Shown piece by piece: positions 15,978-24,583 of a DNA stretch of 64,000 nucleotides. The translations under genes and the position numbers were made by a program. The stretch is from Clostridium minihomine. GTDB taxonomy: Bacteria > Bacillota > Clostridia > Oscillospirales > Acutalibacteraceae. Numbering within the stretch: position 1 is the stretch's first letter; each line of letters starts with the position of its first letter. The DNA is taken from NCBI RefSeq assembly GCF_900240385.1, contig NZ_OEQH01000001.1:310001-374000 (forward strand), given 5' to 3'. The notes beneath the pieces are model-generated. The model saw only the letters and a list, made by a program, of their open reading frames with translations, was not told the origin of the DNA and ran no database searches.

Positions 15978-16775
15978 TCAGATCCAAAGCCTTCGTTCGA
16001 AGTTTTCCAAAGCCTTAGGTGATAATTGCTTTATGATTAAATTACAACTTAACCATTCACCTTTATCTGTATTACCACTTATATAACACGTTTTGGAAAT
16101 ATTAATAATTTTTTGCAGCAAAGAATCATTTTGAATTTGGGTTATAGTTCTACCATAGTAGGGCATTTCACAAATTGGAATTTTAAAACAAGACAAAGTC
16201 CATGCAATATAGTATAATAAAGGATGTGATGAAATGTCCAAGTTGTGATCTTGTTTTTGTGGTACTGAGTGAATTTCAAATATTTCTTGATATCTATCTT
16301 CTACTGATAAGTTTGAAAAGTTATATTCAGGAAAAAATGATTTTAGATCAGGATTAAAGAAGTCGGAGTTTAGTAATAGAGATAATTCTTTTCGAATTTC
16401 GGGTTTCAATGGACCACAAGTTATATCATAGACCAATTTTTTTTTTGTGTCGGCACTGATATTTACATAAGAAAATATATCATTAAGTAATTGTAAAATT
16501 GGATTATTTAATAAATTAGAAATCTGAATAGGTGAAAAAATCGGATAGGAAAGTCCTTCATCCTTTGGTGATGCAAATCTAATTAGTAAAATTATTTGCA
16601 TTAAAGGGTTATTAGATAAAACCTTGTTTAGTGGAATAGAAGCCAAGTCTTTTCCTTGAAATTTTTTTGAATATACTCTTCTCGACGAATGATCGATATT
16701 TTCACCACAATCATTAAGTACAGATTCGGATTCAAATAGAAATATAGCTTCTCGATTTGTTTTTGTTAATTCCAT
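15978..16775 (-). CDS. Unrecognised 265-residue protein in the AT-rich island
   Basis: A long intact open frame with GGGAG 8 bases before its ATG, so probably a real gene. The composition is unlike the flanking genes: AT-rich codons and many Asn, Ile, Lys and Ser. It is soluble, with no signal peptide. Visible landmarks are LMQIILLIRFASPKDEGLSY, a Cys in YDITCGPLKPEIRKEL, and SSHPLLYYIAWTLSCFKIPI. No motif I know is present. It shares the island with an IS element and decayed genes, which suggests horizontal acquisition. Confidence 0.6.
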   Translation of the reverse strand: MELTKTNREAIFLFESESVLNDCGENIDHSSRRVYSKKFQGKDLASIPLNKVLSNNPLMQIILLIRFASPKDEGLSYPIFSPIQISNLLNNPILQLLNDIFSYVNISADTKKKLVYDITCGPLKPEIRKELSLLLNSDFFNPDLKSFFPEYNFSNLSVEDRYQEIFEIHSVPQKQDHNLDISSHPLLYYIAWTLSCFKIPICEMPYYGRTITQIQNDSLLQKIINISKTCYISGNTDKGEWLSCNLIIKQLSPKALENFERRLWI

Positions 16776-16798
16776 TGTAATACTCCCTTATCATTTTT

Positions 16799-16835
16799 AA
16801 ATGGATTGGCATTATATACTAACACCAATCCATTT
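16799..16835. repeat. 11-bp inverted repeat around a TATAAT box
   Basis: AAATGGATTGG and CCAATCCATTT are exact complements 15 bases apart. On the minus strand the loop contains TATATAAT, a possible -10 element 30-40 bases before the 265-residue gene, so the dyad could be an operator. The IS element begins 2 bases to the right. Confidence 0.55.
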
Positions 16836-16836
16836 A

Positions 16837-17672
16837 GAAGCTGTATTCAACCTATAACTACCACCTACGCAAAAGTGTATGTAAATGAGAAATTCGCACC
16901 ATAGTTTCCGCGGAAGCAACGCATAATTCATAGTCCTTGGAAAGGCAGCGAGAATTTCCGAGCCAGGCCAAGGTACGTTCCACGATCCACCGCCAGGGGA
17001 GCTTTTCCCATTCGTGAGGCTTGATTTTCTCAGAAATATCCACGCCCAGCCCAAGTACTTCTCAAACATCCTCCTCAAAGGCTTTACGATACCCCGCATC
17101 GGCACAGAATCTCTTGATGGACGGGGATTTTTCAAAAGCTTTGGTCGCAGGATGTATCCCCGACTTTGTATCGTGAATATTGGCGGTATGGACTACAACT
17201 GCGAGCATATTGCCCATTGTGTCAACAACTATATGACGTTTTCGCCCTTTCGTTTTTTCCCACCGTCAATACCATGTTCCTCGCTTGCATACACTGTTTT
17301 CACACTTTGCGAGTCAATAATGCCGTAGCTGGGTGTGGCGTCTCGTTCTGCCGCAAGACGCGTCTTTTGCACAACCGCGTCAAGCACCTTTTCCCATAGC
17401 CCACTCCGTCGTGCACGCCGGTAGAAGCTGTGTACCGTGGAATACGGTGGAAAATCGTGAGGCAGAGCCCGCCATTTGCAACCGTTATTTACAAGGTACA
17501 GCACAGCATTCACCAATGACCGCTTGTGATGTGTGCTGTTCGGCCCCTGCGGAAAGTATTCCGCTATTTTCTCCCATTGTGTGTCTGTCAGGTCACTCGG
17601 GTAGTTTGTTGGGTTAAATTCTTTATTTTCCATATGTTCATTTTATCTTAATTGTAGGTTGAATACAAGTTC
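16837..17672 (-). mobile_element. IS5-family insertion sequence (IS427-like group), 836 bp
   Basis: The ends are inverted repeats beginning GAA: left GAAGCTGTATTCAACCTATAA, right (reverse strand) GAACTTGTATTCAACCTACAA, with an identical TGTATTCAACCTA core. A TTA triplet flanks both ends (16834-16836 and 17673-17675), the 3-bp TNA duplication expected for this group; a 4-bp TTAG reading is also possible. It carries a single transposase read in two frames and inserted 6 bases after the stop of the neighbouring gene. Confidence 0.88.
16858..17633 (-). pseudogene. IS5-type DDE transposase, two-frame and interrupted by a stop
   Basis: The first frame (134 codons from 17633: LTDTQWEKIAEYFP, NGCKWRALPHDFPPYSTVHSFY, YGIIDSQSVKT) gives the N-terminal domain and the first catalytic Asp, and closes at 17229. 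A run AAAAAAC at 17258-17252 is a canonical -1 slippery site; the shifted frame continues TKGRKRHIVVDTMGNMLAVVVHTANIHD and FCADAGYRK (second Asp). That frame is then broken by TGA at 17064-17062 before [26 protein letters not shown], which contains the catalytic Glu. All three DDE residues exist but cannot be joined without reading through the stop, so this copy is probably inactive. Confidence 0.85.
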
Positions 17673-17681
17673 TTAGATTTT

Positions 17682-18269
17682 TTAAATTTCTATGGGTTTA
17701 CTTAGAGTTTTTTGCGGAAAAGTTTTACCTCCAAATGAAGTCATAACAGACAACTTTACTTTCACTTTAGGATTTGATTGTTTTTCGCTATAGTCATATT
17801 GAAAGGTATCATCAATTACAGTTTTACGCAAGTAGGCATCATGTGGTATATTATGCGGCCACCATTCCGAATTTCCACTTGCCTGGATTTTCATTGTGTG
17901 GTAAGTAAAATAGGCTGTAGGGTCGCTTGAGGATGCTGTCATTTGTACCTCGTAATGATATCTATTATCCCATTCTCCCATGTCATAAAAGTTATAGACT
18001 ACTGTGAGAGTATTAGTCCAATTACGTGACCTTATACCATCCGTCAGTGGGTTAATATTACCATTGCGATCAATAGTGTAACAATCAGTTTGACTGTCGA
18101 TCAACTTACCGTTTATCTTTTTTTCGGAATAACTTATAGTGTCTTTTTTACTCTTGAGGTGTGGACTTGATGCAAAAACTATTGATGAAGAGTTTACTAT
18201 CATCAAAATTGCTAAAAACAGACTAAAAACTTATCCGAATTTGCGTGAGATCTTGACGTTTCTGTTCAA
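17682..18269 (-). pseudogene. Secreted protein of unknown family, signal peptide broken by a stop
   Basis: Starting at a TTG with AGGAG 9 bases upstream, the frame reads LNRNVKISRKFG, then a TAA at 18233-18231, then VFSLFLAILMIVNSSSIVFASS, a textbook hydrophobic core and cleavage site, and a 160-residue exported domain (NPLTDGIRSRNWTNTLTVVYNFYDMGEW...). Read through, this is a normal signal peptide, so the TAA looks like a nonsense mutation. Reinitiation at a TTG or ATG inside the signal core (18206) is possible but leaves no proper export signal and has no ribosome site. Family not recognised. Confidence 0.65.
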
Positions 18270-18324
18270 TTTACACATCTCCTGTTAATCAAATTATAAA
18301 TCTAAACTTAATGATAACATTAAC

Positions 18325-18351
18325 TCAATCCCACATTGGAATCACCTCCTT
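18325..18351 (-). other. Extended Shine-Dalgarno before a three-codon ORF
   Basis: On the minus strand AAGGAGGTGATTCC, almost fully complementary to the 3' end of 16S rRNA, precedes ATG-TGG-GAT-TGA. The ~180 bases between the two broken genes here are otherwise AT-rich and gene-free. It may be a leader mini-ORF or the remains of a lost gene. Confidence 0.4.
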
Positions 18352-18454
18352 GAATTTTGTATAAATTAATTATAATATATGGTAATTTTTTATATTTTTA
18401 ATAAAGAAGTATAAAAACATATTTGATATTCCACAATATGTGCAGAAAATTAAA

Positions 18455-18829
18455 TTAGTTTTTTCTTATATATGGATAAAAATCACAAAATAGTGGAATT
18501 AAATTATCCTCAGCTTCATTGATTGCTTCCATGATATTAATTGAACCGTTTGTCTCTTTCACATTACGAATCGCCTTAACCCGCAGCTTATCATAATCAT
18601 TTTTGGAAATGTGGAGAACGGATGCGACCATTCGTATGAGCATATCCATTTCAACAGCGGTGCGGAAGCTGCTCTTTGAAAATCTGGTAGCAAGTGTACC
18701 GACCTTTGCTATACAAAAAACATCAACTGCCGCTATTAGTGATTTGGTTGATGTGGAAGATTCCCAGACTGTCGTCAGCGAAGTTTTAACCTTTGATGAG
18801 GTTGTCGAAGCGATTGCGAAAGACAACAA
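18455..18829 (-). pseudogene. Fragment of an unrecognised gene (C-terminal part)
   Basis: The last ~65 codons (VEMDMLIRMVASVLHISKNDYDKLRV..., then INIMEAINEAEDNLIPLFCDFYPYI) look like genuine protein sequence, helical and charged. The frame upstream of about 18690 overlaps the opposite-strand remnant and reads like its antisense, so the gene is probably cut there. I cannot name the family. No ribosome site fits the first ATG. Confidence 0.35.
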
Positions 18830-19322
18830 TATCTCGAAACAGCAGGCTGCTAATCAAGTTGTTTCTAGCTTCATTGATGATTCTGATAAATCTTTTCTTA
18901 CTGTTAAATCCACACAATTAACACAAATTATATAGGACGCAAGAATAGCTGCGGCATCGGCCACATATAGAACTATAAGCACTATCATTACAGTTACATC
19001 AGCATATAAACCAAAACTTAGTTTCTACTGCCAAACGGAAGAGGGCGGTTATTTCCATGCAATTGTAAAAATATTAAATGTTAGTATGGATCGGAATTAT
19101 AAAGGAATATCTAAGCAATTCGGTGGTACTGTCTATACCAATTTAGAAGATTCTAATCGAATCTATTATATAGTGGAAGGGGATTTTTATAATAATGGTA
19201 CAACCATGGGTGGTGGAAGTATCAAAATTGGTGTTGGAGAAGGTTCCTCGGCGGAATTCCATGCGTCAAATGCAACTAATTTTTATGCGTATTGTTATAA
19301 GGATGGCCGCATTCTATTTTAA
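18690..19322 (+). pseudogene. Remnant of an exported protein, 5'-truncated and with an internal TAG
   Basis: One frame reads SVPTFAIQKTSTAAISDLVDVEDSQ... VVEAIAKDNNISKQQAANQVVSSF ... LTQII, a TAG at 18934-18936, then DARIAAASATYRTISTIITVTSAYKPKLSFYCQTEEGGYF and on to MDRNYKGISKQFGGTVYTNL ... FYAYCYKDGRILF. Both parts are in the same frame and read as one protein, so TAG is a nonsense change. The 5' end resembles the tail of a signal peptide but its start is missing, joined to an opposite-strand fragment. Family not recognised. Confidence 0.55.
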
Positions 19323-19374
19323 AAACTTATCTGCATAATACAATAACGCGAGAGATTCTTTTAAAGGAATAAAA

Positions 19375-19647
19375 ATGTGGTGTGCTTTTGATAGGAGCTT
19401 TCACAGCGTTCTAAAATGTATCGAAAGAATTCTGATGGAATCAAAAAAGCAAAAAATAATTTCGCTGCTAATTAGCATTGCATTGGGCATGTGCATTATG
19501 TTTGCACCAAGCATCATTACAGGCGAGATGTACGACCGTGCGGATTTAGACCCTTTTCTAACCGCAAACCTAGTAATACGGTCGAGTTCTTTTGTTCTTG
19601 GCTTGCTTGTGATTTACGATGCGACAAAAGTTCATTTTAAGGAATGA
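19375..19647 (+). CDS. Small membrane protein, unrecognised
   Basis: 90 residues if started at the ATG with AAAGGA 6 bases upstream; an internal ATG at 19435 would give 70 residues and a cleaner N-terminus (MESKKQKIISLLISIALGMCIMFAPSII). Two hydrophobic helices are visible, the second ending LVIRSSSFVLGLLVIYDATKV. It sits at the right edge of the AT-rich island and has no recognisable family. Confidence 0.5.
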   Translation: MWCAFDRSFHSVLKCIERILMESKKQKIISLLISIALGMCIMFAPSIITGEMYDRADLDPFLTANLVIRSSSFVLGLLVIYDATKVHFKE

Positions 19648-19703
19648 TTTTATGGCTCATCGTGTTTGGAAACAGGCGATATTCCATAGAGAAAAAAGAG
19701 CAA

Positions 19704-19750
19704 GAAGCAGGCCCGAAACCGGATAGCATTTTCCGGTTTCGGGCCTGCTT
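19704..19750. terminator. Terminator of the DUF2007-like gene
   Basis: GAAGCAGGCCCGAAACCGGA pairs with TTCCGGTTTCGGGCCTGCTT over a 7-base loop, very stable. Confidence 0.85.
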
Positions 19751-19793
19751 GCTTTCAAAAAGATCAGAAAAGGGATGAGAAAAAATCAAAGAC

Positions 19794-20066
19794 TTACCCG
19801 TTTTGCCGCAAAAGGAATTCTGCTGCATGGGCATCGTCTTTGCGAACCAAAATCCGGTAAGAATCTTTGGGCACAGAGCCGACTTGTGTTCGGGACAAAG
19901 TCGCATTGCGGCCATCCAGATTATTCATGGAAAGCCGGATGGAATTATTCTCTGTCTTGGTTTTAAAGGGAATGCCTTGTTCCTGCAAACGATTCTGTGC
20001 CTGATACAACTGGGTCAAATCCGTACAGAAATAAACTTCCTGCCATTTGAATAACAATGGATTCAT
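19794..20066 (-). CDS. Small DUF2007-like protein
   Basis: 90 residues: an N-terminal VYFCTDLTQLYQAQNRLQEQGIPFKTKT stretch and a C-terminal YRILVRKDDAHAAEFLLRQ stretch. This beta-alpha-beta pattern, in which a short protein describes 'which residue pairs came from where', resembles the DUF2007 / putative signal-transducing family. GGAGG lies upstream of the ATG. It is monocistronic and ends in a strong hairpin. The assignment is by general pattern only, and its role is unknown. Confidence 0.6.
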   Translation of the reverse strand: MNPLLFKWQEVYFCTDLTQLYQAQNRLQEQGIPFKTKTENNSIRLSMNNLDGRNATLSRTQVGSVPKDSYRILVRKDDAHAAEFLLRQNG

Positions 20067-20264
20067 GCTGCTTCCTCCATTTCTGCTTCTTCATTTTCTT
20101 TATCATAACATTTGAGTTTTTCTTTGTACAGCGTTACAGAAAAAACAAGGTGCGTTTCTTCCCTGAAATCGAAGAGTGCATTGTGGCACATAGTTCATTT
20201 TGAAATGCTTTTGGATCTTACGTAGTCATTCCTAAGAATCCGTCGCAGATTTTCTGTCAAAAGA

Positions 20265-20293
20265 TTGAATATTGCGCCGCAAAATGATACAAT
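20265..20293 (+). promoter_or_regulatory. Promoter of recJ
   Basis: TTGAAT, 17-base spacer, TACAAT. Transcription would begin near 20300, which makes upstream start codons for recJ unlikely. Confidence 0.6.
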
Positions 20294-20319
20294 TAATCTT
20301 CATGAGGCAGGTGAACGGC

Positions 20320-22389
20320 TTGAAGCTGAAACAGTGGTTGGTTTCCTCCCTGAATAAGGAACATGCGGCACAAATTGCGGAAGAATACGGCCTTCCGTTT
20401 TTTTTGGCGATGATGCTGGAAATTCGGGGCATTCGGGAACGGGAACAGATCGAAGAGTTATTGGAGGAAAGGTCGGAGCTGTCCGACCCATTTTTAATAG
20501 CAGATATGCACCTGGCGGTGGAGCGGATCCATAAAGCCCTGGATTCTTTTGAAAAAATTGCGGTATACGGGGACTATGACGCGGACGGAGTGACGGCCAC
20601 GGCCATATTGTATTCTTATCTGGAGTCTTGCGGCGGCAATGTGATGTATTACATTCCGGAGCGGGAGGGGGAGGGCTATGGCCTGAACCTGACGGCAGTG
20701 GAATTTTTGCATAATCAGCAGGTAAAACTGATCATCACCGTAGACAACGGAATTGCGTCGGTGAAAGAAGCCGAATATGTCAAAGAACTGGGAATGGACT
20801 TGATTGTAACCGATCATCACCGTCCCCAAGAGCAGCTTCCTCAGGCAGTGGCGGTGATTGATCCCCACCGGGCAGACGATACATCCCCTTATAAGCAGTT
20901 TGCCGGAGTAGGTGTTGCTTTTAAACTGATTATGGCTTTGGAAGGCGAGGAGCGCGACACTGAAGGCCTGCTGGAAAACTATGCGGATTTGGTAGCGGTG
21001 GGAACCATCGGCGATGTGGTTCCGTTAACCGGCGAAAACCGGGCTTTGGTCAAAGCCGGGCTTCGGCTGTTGTCCCGCACGGATCGGCTGGGGCTTCGGG
21101 AACTGCTGGAGCATGCCGGGGTGTTGGGGCGACAGCTGAACGCCGGGAATGTGGCCTTTACCGTTGTGCCCCGCATCAACGCCACTGGGCGAATCGGCGT
21201 GCCGGATCGAGCGGTTCGGCTTTTGGTCAGTGAAGATCCGGAAGAAGCCGGTGCGCTGGCCGAGGATATCTGCGACGACAACGACTACCGCAGACAGATT
21301 GAAGCGGAATTATATCAAAGCGCCTTGCAGGATATTCAGGAAAATCCGCAGTGGCGCTATGACCGGGTGTTGGTGGTGGCTGGGCAGGACTGGCATCACG
21401 GGGTCATTGGCATTGTGGCGGCGCGTTTGGTGGATCATTTCGGCAAGCCTTGCGTGGTGATTTCTTATTCCGGCGAAGAAGCCAAGGGCTCCGGGCGAAG
21501 TGTGGAAGGGTTTTCTTTATTTGATGCCCTTTGTTCTTGTTCTGAGCTGTTTACCAAATTCGGCGGACACCCCATGGCGGCAGGAATTGCGTTGTCCACG
21601 GAGCGCATTGAGGCATTTCGTGAGGCAATCAACCGCTATGCGGCCAGTGTGCCCGATCCGGTGCCGGTGCTGCGCTTGGACTGCAAGCTGCGGCCGGCTA
21701 CGCTGACCCCGGATCTGCCGGGGCTTTTGCAGGCACTGGAGCCTTTCGGAACGGACAATCCGGCGCCGCTGTTCGGGCTATATCAGATGCGCCTGGAAAA
21801 AATCACTCCCGTGGGGGAAGGGAAGCATCTGCGCCTGCTGTTTTCCCGGGAGGGAACCCACACGGTTTGCATGCAATTTCGCACCACACCCCAGGAATTT
21901 CCCTATGAAGTGGGCGATGAACTGGATTTGGCGGTGACGCTGGATGCCAAGGAATATAAAGGGGAAAATCAGCTGTCGGTGTTTATCCGGGAGATGAAAC
22001 TGTCAAAACTGGATACCGAGGCATTCCTTTGGGGCAAGCTAACTTATGAGAAGTACAAACGGGGAGAAAGCCTGACTTTGGCAGAAGCGGAAGGCCTTTT
22101 ACCCGGTTATGAGGATTTTGCGCGCATTTATCGGTTCCTGCGGGAAAGAGGCGGCTGGTCAAAAAGCCCGGTGCTTTTGCTGTATCGGCTCGATGGCGGC
22201 GTTATGGGGTATGCCCGCCTTTTAACCGCTTTGGATGTGTTTGCGGAACGGGGGCTTTTGACAATGAATTGGGACGGAGAACTTGTGAACATACGGCTTT
22301 GCGAGACCGCAGAAAAGGTCAATTTGTTTGAATCGCAAATATTATGTCATATTAACCAAATCAAAGAAGATGGTGCTGCACATGACTGA
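20320..22389 (+). CDS. recJ: Single-stranded-DNA-specific exonuclease RecJ
   Basis: About 690 residues. The DHH domain is complete: VYGDYDADGVTATAIL (motif I), TVDNGIAS, VTDHHRPQEQLP (the DHH motif) and VAVGTIGDVVPL. The DHHA1 region holds KGSGRSVEGFSLFDAL and KFGGHPMAAG. An OB-fold and a clostridial C-terminal extension follow. The enzyme degrades ssDNA 5' to 3' in recombination and repair. I prefer the TTG at 20320 (LKLKQWLV...), which has AGGCAGGTG 6 bases upstream. ATG 20302 lies almost at the predicted transcription start, and GTG 20311 is also possible. It overlaps rel by 8 bases. Confidence 0.93.
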   Translation: MKLKQWLVSSLNKEHAAQIAEEYGLPFFLAMMLEIRGIREREQIEELLEERSELSDPFLIADMHLAVERIHKALDSFEKIAVYGDYDADGVTATAILYSYLESCGGNVMYYIPEREGEGYGLNLTAVEFLHNQQVKLIITVDNGIASVKEAEYVKELGMDLIVTDHHRPQEQLPQAVAVIDPHRADDTSPYKQFAGVGVAFKLIMALEGEERDTEGLLENYADLVAVGTIGDVVPLTGENRALVKAGLRLLSRTDRLGLRELLEHAGVLGRQLNAGNVAFTVVPRINATGRIGVPDRAVRLLVSEDPEEAGALAEDICDDNDYRRQIEAELYQSALQDIQENPQWRYDRVLVVAGQDWHHGVIGIVAARLVDHFGKPCVVISYSGEEAKGSGRSVEGFSLFDALCSCSELFTKFGGHPMAAGIALSTERIEAFREAINRYAASVPDPVPVLRLDCKLRPATLTPDLPGLLQALEPFGTDNPAPLFGLYQMRLEKITPVGEGKHLRLLFSREGTHTVCMQFRTTPQEFPYEVGDELDLAVTLDAKEYKGENQLSVFIREMKLSKLDTEAFLWGKLTYEKYKRGESLTLAEAEGLLPGYEDFARIYRFLRERGGWSKSPVLLLYRLDGGVMGYARLLTALDVFAERGLLTMNWDGELVNIRLCETAEKVNLFESQILCHINQIKEDGAAHD

Positions 22390-24562
22390 AACTTCAACTT
22401 CTAAAACTTATGAAGACTTATTACAGGCAATGAAAGCCAGCGGGCATGAATTTGACCTGAATTTAATTGAGCGGGCTTATCTGCTTGCAGAAAGCTCACA
22501 TACCGGGCAGAAACGTCTGTCTGGCCAACCCTATATCATTCACCCGGTTTCTGTGGCGTATATTCTGGTGGAATTGGGCATGGATTCCGAATCTGTGGCC
22601 GCCGGGCTGCTGCATGACGTGGTGGAAGATACCTCGGTAGAACTGGATCAAATTAAAAAGCAGTTTGGCGTGGGGATTGCCAACCTGATAGACGGCGTTA
22701 CTAAGCTGGGCCGAATTCCCTTCTCTTCCCGCGAAGAACAGCAGGCAGAAAACATTCGCAAAATGCTGATCGCTATGGCGGAAGACATTCGGGTTATTAT
22801 TATCAAATTGGCGGATCGCCTGCATAACATGCGAACGCTGGAATATATGACACCGCAAAAACAGCGCGACAAGGCGCTGGAGAATATGGAGGTTTATGCC
22901 CCCATTGCGCACCGCCTTGGTATCCGGGCCATCAAAGAAGAGCTGGAGGATCTGTCCCTTCGCTACTTGGATCCCATTGCGTATCAGGAAATTGAAGACA
23001 CGTTGGAACTGCGCAAAAAAGACCGGGATCATTTCATTGACTCCACCAAAAAGCTGGTGTATGACAGGGTTTCCCAAATGATTCCCAATGTGTTTTTGCA
23101 GGGCCGGGTGAAAAGCATCCACGGCATTTACCGCAAGGTATTTATGCAGGGACGCAATATGGATGAAATCTATGACATTTATGCCGTTCGGGTTATCGTG
23201 GATACAGTCAATGATTGCTATAATGTGCTGGGTATCATTCATGACATGTTCCGCCCGCTTCCCAACCGGTTTAAAGATTATATTTCCACTCCCAAGCCGA
23301 ATATGTATCAGTCCCTTCACTCCACGGTGATCGGCAAAGAGGGAATTCCGTTTGAAGTACAGATCCGCACTTGGGAAATGCACCATACTGCCGAATATGG
23401 TATCGCGGCTCACTGGAAATACAAGCTGGGTCTTGGCGGCAAAGGCGATTCGCTCGAAACTCGCTTGGCCTGGATTCGCCAGATGCTGGAAAACCAGAAA
23501 GACAGCGAAGACGCCACCGATATTGTTCGCAATATTAAATCTGACTTGGTGCCGGAAGAAGTCTTTGTCTTTACGCCGAAGGGTGAGGTTATCAATTTGC
23601 CCATGGGCTCCACCGTCATTGACTTTGCCTATGCCATTCACAGTGCGGTTGGCAATCGGATGATCGGCGCCAAGGTGGATCGCCGCATTGTTCCCATTGA
23701 TTACAAGGTGAAAAACGGCGAAATTATCGAGATTTTAACGACCAAAGAAACAAGCCACGGCCCCAGCCGTGACTGGCTGAAAATCGTTAAGACCAGTGAA
23801 GCCCGCAATAAAATTCGCCAGTGGTTCAAAAAGGAACGCCGGGAAGAAAACATTGTGGAAGGCCGCGCCGAAGTGGAGCGGGAGCTCAAACGCAATGGGA
23901 TTGTGCTGACCGATGAGGAACTGAAAAACTTCTTGTTCAGCATTGGCCGCAAAATCAGCTGTTCCACGTCGGATGATGTGTATGCCGCTATCGGCTACGG
24001 CGGAATTCAGCTTTGGAAGAGCATGCCCCGCTTGCGTGAAGAATACCTGAAAAACAAAAAACAGGTTCAAATCACAGAGCGGAAGCAGCCGCAAACAACC
24101 TTGAAACGAGCTGCCGGCGGTGTGCTGATTGAGGGAATGGATAACTGCCTGATTAAATTTTCCCGCTGCTGCAATCCATTGCCCGGCGATGAGGTTATCG
24201 GCTTTATTACCAGGGGATTCGGCGTGTCTGTCCACAAGCGTTCCTGCCCCAATGTGCCGGTGAATGTGGCGGATTCTGCCGAGCCGGAACGCTGGGTCAA
24301 TGCCCATTGGGAGGGCGAAGTCAAAGAGGAATTCAAATCTACTTTAGAAATTATTGCCGAGGCCCGTCCGGGTCTTTTGGCAGATTTGACCCAACAGATG
24401 TTTACTATGCGCCTGTTTATCCACTCTTTGAATTCCAGAGAAACCAAGGATGGAAAAACGATTATCTCTGCGACGATCACCGTTAATGGCATCGACCATT
24501 TAACCGGAGTAATCGGAAGGCTTAACAGTATTGAAGGAATTATTTCAATTCGCCGTTCCTGA
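22382..24562 (+). CDS. rel: Bifunctional (p)ppGpp synthetase/hydrolase (Rel)
   Basis: About 726 residues with the full Rel layout. The N-terminal HD hydrolase has HTGQKRLSGQPYIIHP, LLHDVVEDT and LADRLHNMRTL. The synthetase has RFKDYISTPKPNMYQSLHSTV and FEVQIRT; an RFKD rather than EFDD motif marks a bifunctional enzyme. TGS (VFVFTPKGEVINLP), helical/zinc-finger (RCCNPLPGDEVIGFIT) and C-terminal ACT domains follow. It makes and degrades the stringent-response alarmone on ribosomes. The start ATG overlaps the recJ stop, so translation is probably coupled. Confidence 0.96.
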   Translation: MTETSTSKTYEDLLQAMKASGHEFDLNLIERAYLLAESSHTGQKRLSGQPYIIHPVSVAYILVELGMDSESVAAGLLHDVVEDTSVELDQIKKQFGVGIANLIDGVTKLGRIPFSSREEQQAENIRKMLIAMAEDIRVIIIKLADRLHNMRTLEYMTPQKQRDKALENMEVYAPIAHRLGIRAIKEELEDLSLRYLDPIAYQEIEDTLELRKKDRDHFIDSTKKLVYDRVSQMIPNVFLQGRVKSIHGIYRKVFMQGRNMDEIYDIYAVRVIVDTVNDCYNVLGIIHDMFRPLPNRFKDYISTPKPNMYQSLHSTVIGKEGIPFEVQIRTWEMHHTAEYGIAAHWKYKLGLGGKGDSLETRLAWIRQMLENQKDSEDATDIVRNIKSDLVPEEVFVFTPKGEVINLPMGSTVIDFAYAIHSAVGNRMIGAKVDRRIVPIDYKVKNGEIIEILTTKETSHGPSRDWLKIVKTSEARNKIRQWFKKERREENIVEGRAEVERELKRNGIVLTDEELKNFLFSIGRKISCSTSDDVYAAIGYGGIQLWKSMPRLREEYLKNKKQVQITERKQPQTTLKRAAGGVLIEGMDNCLIKFSRCCNPLPGDEVIGFITRGFGVSVHKRSCPNVPVNVADSAEPERWVNAHWEGEVKEEFKSTLEIIAEARPGLLADLTQQMFTMRLFIHSLNSRETKDGKTIISATITVNGIDHLTGVIGRLNSIEGIISIRRS

Positions 24563-24583
24563 CGGCTTTTTAGGAGGATGGCT

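Noticed and set aside
17229-17328. Apparent short gene on the plus strand inside the IS element
   Set aside because: It is antisense to the transposase.
22496-23641. A 381-codon open frame antisense to rel
   Set aside because: It is a mirror of the rel coding strand, without a ribosome site, and rich in His/Asn/Phe as typical for antisense reading.
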